Assembly (NCBI GenBank): GCA_934754515.1
Contig: CAKVIG010000010.1
Location: 1 to 64,000, forward strand
Source: an uncultured Candidatus Melainabacteria bacterium
GTDB taxonomy: Bacteria; Cyanobacteriota; Vampirovibrionia; Gastranaerophilales; Gastranaerophilaceae
DNA: 64,000 nt
Direction: 5' to 3'
Shown: positions 58,969 through 64,000 of the stretch, piece after piece
Layout of the letters: every line of letters begins with the position of its first letter
Numbering within the stretch: position 1 is the stretch's first letter
Made by a program: the position numbers and the translations under genes
The notes under the pieces: generated by a model
What the model was told of the DNA's origin: nothing
What the model saw: only the letters and a program-made list of their open reading frames with translations
Databases searched by the model: none

Positions 58969-59406
58969 ATGGGAATGGTTTCTAACATAGTATGCAAAAC
59001 GGTTGGTATAGCAGGCATGAGCGCAGTGCTTTATGACTCATATTCTGTTGCCAAAAAGAATGCAGGCAGAGTTTCTCAAATGGAAAATGCCGACCATTTT
59101 GAAAAAGTTCATGCTTCGACAAGAACTTTAAACGGAGAAAGTTCTGTTAATCGTGCTATGCAGAAAAAAGTCGCAGAAATGCGTATGGATAACCCTCTAT
59201 TTTCAATTATGGGAAATATCAAAGGATTTACAAAAGGATTTTTAAACACGTTAGGAAATAATCTTATACCGGTTGCTTTTTCAGCCTTAGCACTTGCTAC
59301 AAAAGGTACAATGTCAAAAATCGGAGCTTGGGGAGTTGCCGGATATGGCGTGTTTACGGTGCTTAAAGAAGGTTTTGGCTTAGGTAAAAATACTCCTGTA
59401 GATTAA
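58969..59406 (+). CDS. Small lineage-specific membrane-associated protein
   Basis: 145 residues, unknown. Short hydrophobic stretches at about 5-22 and 102-135 (LIPVAFSALALATKG; GAWGVAGYGVFTVL) and a charged middle. Rich in Met and Gly. Begins 2 bases after the HEAT-like gene. Confidence 0.7.
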   Translation: MGMVSNIVCKTVGIAGMSAVLYDSYSVAKKNAGRVSQMENADHFEKVHASTRTLNGESSVNRAMQKKVAEMRMDNPLFSIMGNIKGFTKGFLNTLGNNLIPVAFSALALATKGTMSKIGAWGVAGYGVFTVLKEGFGLGKNTPVD

Positions 59407-59536
59407 TCAAAAAACTATTTTTATATAAATGTTAACAAATGTAACAAATGCTGATTTTCTTTTTAGAAAAAGGCAATTTTTTTACAAAATATGACTTTAT
59501 AAATATAAGGTTAGATAAAAATAGGTTAGGTAGGTT

Positions 59537-60169
59537 ATGATTAATAATATTGCATCTATGGACATGCGTCCACAGATGGCAGTCGCAAAACCGACTGCTT
59601 CTGTATCAAGCTTTAGTATGCCGCCAATATTGGGCTTTAAAACTATTCCATTGAGGGAAAAGGCGACAATGCGTGTCAAAAAGTTAAAAAGGGGCGATAA
59701 TATTGCTATACCCGGAATAATTGAGGACGACTATGTAGATGTGGTCGAAGAAACTCTTAATCTGGAACGAAAACCGGAAGAAGGGAATTTCTTTAATCAG
59801 CAATCCTTTATTATACCTGTAAAAAGAAAAATACAGTATTTGAAAAACTGTTATATAATTGACTATATTCAATCACCTAAACCAAGGTGCGGACTTGGAG
59901 CGGAGGCTGTCAAAGCTTTGGCTGAAAAAGCCATGTTTGACCCGAAAGCCGAAGGGCGTATTGTGACTTTTTCGGCGCCACTGGTCAAAGAATCATCGCC
60001 GGCTTTGTTCTTTTACAAGCTCGGGTTCAGGTTCACGTCACCTCAGGCGAATGAATATATGGAGGAATGCCTACGAAAGAAAGTACCTGATATTCCTGTT
60101 CAGACGGGAATGATGTACTTACCGAAGAACAGGCTGCACAAATTGTTACATTATGGAGAACTATTCTAA
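59537..60169 (+). CDS. GNAT-like protein, lineage-specific
   Basis: 210 residues. The N-terminal 40 residues are low-complexity (PTASVSSFSMPPILGFKT). Residues about 105-165 resemble a GNAT acetyl-CoA region (CYIIDYIQSPKPRCGLGAEA, then VKALAEKA; ALFFYKLGFRF). AGGTAGG precedes the ATG. Immediately followed, with no gap, by the 60170 gene. Acetyltransferase activity is plausible; substrate unknown. Confidence 0.65.
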   Translation: MINNIASMDMRPQMAVAKPTASVSSFSMPPILGFKTIPLREKATMRVKKLKRGDNIAIPGIIEDDYVDVVEETLNLERKPEEGNFFNQQSFIIPVKRKIQYLKNCYIIDYIQSPKPRCGLGAEAVKALAEKAMFDPKAEGRIVTFSAPLVKESSPALFFYKLGFRFTSPQANEYMEECLRKKVPDIPVQTGMMYLPKNRLHKLLHYGELF

Positions 60170-60472
60170 ATGAGTGAAATTAATAACAATTATTTAGAAG
60201 GACACTACTCGACCGAAACTAAGGTTAAACGACCGAAAATTGTCGCGGCAGAAGGTCCTGCAATCTTGCCTAAACAAACGCTGTTCTCAAATAAAGATGC
60301 AGACAAAAGAATGCAAAAAATTAATACTGATATATATGAAGGTGCTAAAAAGGAGAAATCAAAAAATGATTTTAATAAAAAACTGTATTTTAAAATTTTT
60401 GGCGGTGTTGCTTTATTCTCCGCAGGTATCGCCGGTGTATATAAAATCAGAAACTTCTTTAGAAAATCTTAA
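60170..60472 (+). CDS. Small single-pass membrane protein
   Basis: 100 residues. A polar basic/acidic N-terminal 70 residues are followed by one membrane helix (about 76-92, IFGGVALFSAGIAGVYK) and a basic tail (RNFFRKS), so a C-terminal anchor. The ATG directly follows the GNAT-like stop (TAAATG). Unknown function, possibly anchoring a complex with its operon partner. Confidence 0.7.
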   Translation: MSEINNNYLEGHYSTETKVKRPKIVAAEGPAILPKQTLFSNKDADKRMQKINTDIYEGAKKEKSKNDFNKKLYFKIFGGVALFSAGIAGVYKIRNFFRKS

Positions 60473-60512
60473 TTAGCAGAATTTCTGTTTTATGTTAGAA
60501 TAAAGTGCAGAG

Positions 60513-60630
60513 GAGTTGAAAATTTGAAAAGCGGAAAAGTTAGATAAGTTCGTTTTGGCTAAAATGTCTGCTTATCAAAAGTGAATAATTTGAACCGTTC
60601 AACTGTTCAACATTTCCACCTTTCAACTCT
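60513..60630. repeat. GTTGAAAGG-family inverted repeat, copy E2
   Basis: AGTTGAAAATTTGAAAAGCG on one side and GAACCGTTCAACTGTTCAAC plus CCACCTTTCAACTC on the other, like 17871-17988. It ends about 15 bases before the glmS ribosome binding site. Confidence 0.75.
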
Positions 60631-60657
60631 ATTTACAAAATAGCGAGGATATAATAA

Positions 60658-62502
60658 ATGTGCGGAATTGTTGGTTACGTTGGAAATAAAACAGCTGTTG
60701 ATATTCTTTTAGAAGGTTTAACAAGTCTTGAATATAGAGGTTACGACTCATCAGGAATTGCGGTTAACGTAGAAGGCAAAGTTGAACTTTATAAAGCTGC
60801 AGGTAAATTACAAAATCTTAAAGATATTGTTGAAAAAAATTACGCAGAAATTTCTAAATCAACAATCGGTATAGGTCATATTCGTTGGGCAACACACGGT
60901 GCGCCAACAGTTGAAAACGCACACCCACATTCTTGTAATTGTGGAAAGGTAGCGGTTGTTCACAATGGTATTATTGAAAATTACAAAGAATTAAGAGCAA
61001 AATTAGAAGCTAAAGGTTGCACATTCCGTTCTCAAACCGATACAGAAACAGTTGCGCATTTAGTAGCTACAAAATATGGTGAAACTCACGATTTAACAGA
61101 AGCAGTAAGACTTGCTACAAAAGAAATTGAAGGTGCTTATGCTCTTTGTGTTATTCATCAAGATGTACCAAATACAATTGTTGCGACAAGAAGAAATGCA
61201 CCACTTGTTGTTGGTTTAGGTGAAGGTGAAAACTTTGTAGCATCTGACGTTCCTGCATTAATCCAATATACAAAAAAAGCAATGTACTTAGATGACAATC
61301 AAATCGTGACATTAAAACCTGATTCTTACAAGGTTATTGATATTGACAAAAATCCATTGACTTTAAAAGTAGAAACTCTTCCTTGGGAACCTGTAGCATT
61401 AAGCAAAATGGGTTATAAGCACTTCATGCTTAAAGAAATTCATGAACAACCTGATGTTGTTAGAAATGTGCTTTCAGGAAAACTTCATGCAATGGATGAG
61501 GATATCATTTTAAAAGAAGTTACTTTAGATAAAGATAAATTAAAAAACTTGAGCCGTATTCAGATAGTTGCTTGCGGAACATCTTTGCATGCTGCAATGG
61601 TTGGTAAATATTTAATCGAAGATTTCTGCGGAATTCCTGTTGACGTTGAACCTTCTAGTGAATATATTTACAGAAAAACAATTACAGATAAAAATACGCT
61701 TGTAATTGGCGTTTCTCAATCAGGTGAAACAGCTGATACGATTACTGCTGTAAGACAAGCAAAAAATAAAGGTTCACATATTTTAATTGTAACTAACCGA
61801 CCTGATTCAACAATGGCAAGAGAAGCAGATAGCTTAGTTCCGGTGAACGCAGGTATAGAGGTTTCTGTTGCGGCTACAAAATCATATATGGCACAGTTGA
61901 TTTCGTTCTACTTGTTGGCGATTTATATGGCAGAAGTTAAGAATTCTATGCCAAAAGAAGAATTAGTTAACTTGAAACATGAATTAATTGTTCTTCCACA
62001 AAAAATAGAGAAAATTTTAGCGCATACAGATGATGTTCAAAAATGCGCAAGAGCGTTCTCCAGCGCAAAAGACTTTATCTTTATAGCAAGAGGAATTAAT
62101 TTCCCAACAGCTTTGGAAGGTGCTTTAAAACTTAAAGAAATCAGTTATATTAACGCCACAGGTTACACTGCAGGTGAATTAAAACATGGCCCTATTGCAA
62201 TGTTGGATGAATCTATGCCTGTGCTTTCAATCTTAATGTCAGGCAAAGTATTTGATAAAATCATGTCAAATTCAGAAGAAGCAAAAGCTCGTAACGCAAG
62301 AATGATTGCACTTACAGATTGTACAGATTCAAAAATGGAAGAACTTTTTGATTGCATAATAAGAGTCCCTGAAGTTTCAGAAATCTTGTCACCAGCACTT
62401 GCAATCGTTCCATTGCAGTTGTTGGCTTATTATATTGCAGAATTTTTGGGTAAAGACGTTGATCAGCCTAGAAATTTGGCAAAATCTGTGACGGTTGAAT
62501 AA
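60658..62502 (+). CDS. glmS: Glutamine-fructose-6-phosphate aminotransferase
   Basis: 614 residues, full length. Begins MCGIVGYVG with the N-terminal nucleophile Cys2 and the class II glutaminase domain (GHIRWATHGAP, about 70-80). Then two SIS domains follow (IVACGTSLHAAMVGKY at about 303; VIGVSQSGETADT at about 346; FIARGINFPTALEGALKLKE at about 477). Ends LAKSVTVE as usual. It makes glucosamine-6-phosphate, the first step to UDP-GlcNAc for peptidoglycan and LPS. GAGG lies 9-10 bases before the ATG. No glmS ribozyme is apparent in the leader, which is a repeat element. Confidence 0.97.
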   Translation: MCGIVGYVGNKTAVDILLEGLTSLEYRGYDSSGIAVNVEGKVELYKAAGKLQNLKDIVEKNYAEISKSTIGIGHIRWATHGAPTVENAHPHSCNCGKVAVVHNGIIENYKELRAKLEAKGCTFRSQTDTETVAHLVATKYGETHDLTEAVRLATKEIEGAYALCVIHQDVPNTIVATRRNAPLVVGLGEGENFVASDVPALIQYTKKAMYLDDNQIVTLKPDSYKVIDIDKNPLTLKVETLPWEPVALSKMGYKHFMLKEIHEQPDVVRNVLSGKLHAMDEDIILKEVTLDKDKLKNLSRIQIVACGTSLHAAMVGKYLIEDFCGIPVDVEPSSEYIYRKTITDKNTLVIGVSQSGETADTITAVRQAKNKGSHILIVTNRPDSTMAREADSLVPVNAGIEVSVAATKSYMAQLISFYLLAIYMAEVKNSMPKEELVNLKHELIVLPQKIEKILAHTDDVQKCARAFSSAKDFIFIARGINFPTALEGALKLKEISYINATGYTAGELKHGPIAMLDESMPVLSILMSGKVFDKIMSNSEEAKARNARMIALTDCTDSKMEELFDCIIRVPEVSEILSPALAIVPLQLLAYYIAEFLGKDVDQPRNLAKSVTVE

Positions 62503-62536
62503 ATGGAAAATTGAAAATGGAAAGTGGAAAATTATT
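62503..62536. repeat. GGAAAATTG-family repeat, copy F2
   Basis: ATGGAAAATTGAAAATGGAA and AGTGGAAAATTATT right after the glmS stop. Matches 47532-47562. Confidence 0.6.
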
Positions 62537-62564
62537 AATTTCGCTTCGCTCATAAAGTATAGAA

Positions 62565-62634
62565 ATGTAGGGTGCAATTTTTTGCACCAATAACTTAAAA
62601 AACGGAAAGTAGGTTGGGCATTCTTGCCCAACAA
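62565..62634. repeat. Solo arm of the MITE-like element (B3) plus palindrome C7
   Basis: TGTAGGGTGCAATTTTTTGC then ACCAATAAC (62565-62595) is one arm of the 105-bp element. AGGTTGGGCATTCTTGCCCA (62609-62634) is a member of the GTTGGGC family, ending about 8 bases before the ribosome binding site of the 62653 gene. Confidence 0.8.
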
Positions 62635-62652
62635 TAGTTTTAGGAAAATTTT

Positions 62653-62817
62653 ATGCAAGTCGTATCGGAAATAGTCGAAATACCAAACAACAATGCGCCA
62701 ACAGTTGAATACGTCGAATCTGAGTTAACAAAACGCAACATTAATCCTCTAAGATGGGCGATTGTACATGTTAGTGATAAAATGTATACAGTAAGTGTTG
62801 CGAATTTAAAGGAATAG
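62653..62817 (+). CDS. 54-residue small protein upstream of ahcY
   Basis: 54 residues: MQVVSEIVEIPNNNAP, a central VEYVESELTKRNINPLRWAI and a short strand-rich end (VHVSDKMYTVSVANLKE). AGGA precedes the ATG by 7 bases, and its stop lies inside the ribosome binding region of ahcY (10 bases before its ATG). The tight spacing and SD support a real gene. Predicted to be a soluble alpha/beta miniprotein; function unknown, perhaps linked to the methyl cycle. Confidence 0.72.
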   Translation: MQVVSEIVEIPNNNAPTVEYVESELTKRNINPLRWAIVHVSDKMYTVSVANLKE

Positions 62818-62827
62818 GAAGAAGTTT

Positions 62828-64000
62828 ATGAATTCTACTCAATTAAAATGTGATATAAAAGATATAAATTTGGCAGAGCAAGGTAAAAACAATATCGAAT
62901 GGGCTTTAAAAGACATGCCTGTTCTTAAAAAAATAAGAGATAGATTTGTTTTAGAAAAACCGTTTGCAGGATTGAAACTTTCTGCATGCCTGCATATTAC
63001 GAAAGAAACAGCAGCTTTGTGTACAGTTATGCAAGCAGGCGGGGCTGATGTTGTTTTAATCGCATCTAATCCTCTTTCAACACAAGATGATGTTGCAGCT
63101 GCTCTTGTAAAATATTGGAATATTCCTGTTTTAGGTTATGCAGGCGAAGCTAAAGATGTTTATCATTCACATATTATGGACGCAATCGGACACAAGCCTG
63201 ATATCATTATTGATGACGGATGTGACCTTGTAGCAACACTTCACGCAAAATGTCCCGAACTTGCAAGCCATATTATCGGCGCGACAGAAGAAACAACAAC
63301 GGGTATTGTAAGACTTGAAGCTCTTGAAAAACAAGGTGAATTAAGATTCCCAACAATTGGTGTTAATACAAGTTTAACAAAACACTTGTATGATAACCGT
63401 TATGGTACAGGTCAAACTGCTATGGACGGCATTATGAGAGCAACAAATGTTCTTATTGCAGGTAAGACTGTTGTAATCTCAGGTTATGGTTGGTGCGGAC
63501 GCGGTTGCGCGTTGAGAGCAAAAGCTTTGGGCGGAAACGTTATTGTTTGCGAAGTTGACCCTCTAAAAGCTTTAGAAGCTGCAATGGAGGGCTATAGAGT
63601 CATGCCGATAGCAGAAGCGGCTAAAGAAGGTGATATTTTCTTAACTGTAACAGGTGATAAGCACGTAATTGATGTTGAACACATGATGAACATGAAAGAC
63701 GGTGCTTTTGTAAGTAATGCAGGTCACTTTGATAGAGAAGTGAACGTCGAAGGTTTAAAATCTAAAGCTGCTGAAATCAAGAGAATAAGACCATTTTTGG
63801 ATGAATACAAATTGGTAAACGGCAAGTCAATTTACGTTTTAGCGGAAGGCGGACTTGTGAACCTTGCTGCTGCGGAAGGTCATCCGGCATCAGTTATGGA
63901 TATGAGTTTTGCAAACCAAGCGTTGGGTATTGAATTTCTTGTAAAAAATAAAGGTAAATTAGAAAACAAACTTTATACTCTTCCTAAGCATGTTGATGAA
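62828..64000 (+). CDS. ahcY: Adenosylhomocysteinase (truncated by window end)
   Basis: 391 codons to the end of the window, no stop yet, so 3' partial. S-adenosylhomocysteine hydrolase: SACLHITKETAALCTVMQAG (about 57-76), IDDGCDLVATLH, the NAD-binding GYGWCGRGCALRAKALGG (about 220-237) and the C-terminal LAEGGLVNLAAAEGHPASVM (about 338-357), followed by DMSF. It hydrolyses SAH to adenosine and homocysteine, relieving product inhibition of methyltransferases. AGGAAG precedes ATG 62828. No SAH riboswitch is recognised upstream. Confidence 0.96.
   Translation, partial: MNSTQLKCDIKDINLAEQGKNNIEWALKDMPVLKKIRDRFVLEKPFAGLKLSACLHITKETAALCTVMQAGGADVVLIASNPLSTQDDVAAALVKYWNIPVLGYAGEAKDVYHSHIMDAIGHKPDIIIDDGCDLVATLHAKCPELASHIIGATEETTTGIVRLEALEKQGELRFPTIGVNTSLTKHLYDNRYGTGQTAMDGIMRATNVLIAGKTVVISGYGWCGRGCALRAKALGGNVIVCEVDPLKALEAAMEGYRVMPIAEAAKEGDIFLTVTGDKHVIDVEHMMNMKDGAFVSNAGHFDREVNVEGLKSKAAEIKRIRPFLDEYKLVNGKSIYVLAEGGLVNLAAAEGHPASVMDMSFANQALGIEFLVKNKGKLENKLYTLPKHVDE

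Noticed and set aside
60473..60657. glmS ribozyme or riboswitch before glmS
   Set aside because: The gap is filled by inverted repeat E2 and I see no ribozyme core.

Overview
The window is about 64 kb of AT-rich bacterial chromosome (roughly one-third GC by eye). It ends inside ahcY. Gene content suggests a Gram-negative-type, non-photosynthetic relative of Cyanobacteria, most likely a gut Melainabacteria/Vampirovibrionia of the order Gastranaerophilales. The evidence is flagellar rod genes, type IV pilus assembly genes, LPS/capsule-type glycosyltransferases, a cyanobacterial-style CHASE2 cyclase, no photosynthesis genes, and many lineage-specific proteins with Asn/Gln-rich N termini. This placement is inferred from content; no database search was possible.

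Layout. 1-5.9 kb: NfeD and SPFH membrane pair, a small secreted protein, a phosphohexomutase, a coiled-coil protein and an HD-GYP protein. 6-7.9 kb: recR, ybaB, yebC. 8-11.9 kb: four overlapping glycosyltransferase genes, two of which carry in-frame palindromic repeats. 11.9-16 kb: SulP transporter, radical SAM protein and a protein with ten 39-residue repeats. 16-16.5 kb: tRNA-Leu(GAG) with a duplicated end and tandem repeats. 17-21.2 kb: dut, fliE, flgC, flgB, and a histidine kinase/NarL regulator pair. 21.2-32 kb: repeat-rich gap, TPR proteins, an EF-hand/lytic-transglycosylase protein, GH38 and GH13-like glycosidases, a 620-residue unknown and a stand-alone LuxR HTH protein. 32.2-32.8 kb: a compact locus that looks like a type I toxin-antitoxin system. 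32.8-40 kb: pnp, lineage-specific membrane proteins (one behind a possible attenuator), and a KDPG aldolase / sugar kinase / CsaB operon. 40-44.6 kb: CHASE2 adenylate cyclase, pilO-like gene and a pilM-pilN fusion. 44.7-54 kb: nadA, rlmB-type methylase, rpoD-type sigma factor, TPR protein, secA, pgi. 53.7-56.7 kb: LmeA-like, GerMN, HicB-like, rimI and bioY in one overlapping run. 56.9-60.5 kb: a DRE-TIM aldolase and four lineage-specific genes. 60.6-64 kb: glmS, a 54-residue small gene, ahcY.

Two features dominate below the gene level. First, intergenic spaces are crowded with at least six families of short palindromic or inverted repeats. They sit between genes of one operon, directly upstream of ribosome binding sites and, in two glycosyltransferases, inside the reading frame. 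Second, the 32.4-32.7 kb locus encodes a 26-residue hydrophobic peptide facing a convergent, roughly 80-nt antisense RNA. That RNA has a near-perfect promoter and terminator. The locus also has a direct repeat and 5'-3' complementarity in the mRNA, an arrangement very close to the fst/par and hok families. It is the strongest candidate here for an undescribed system.
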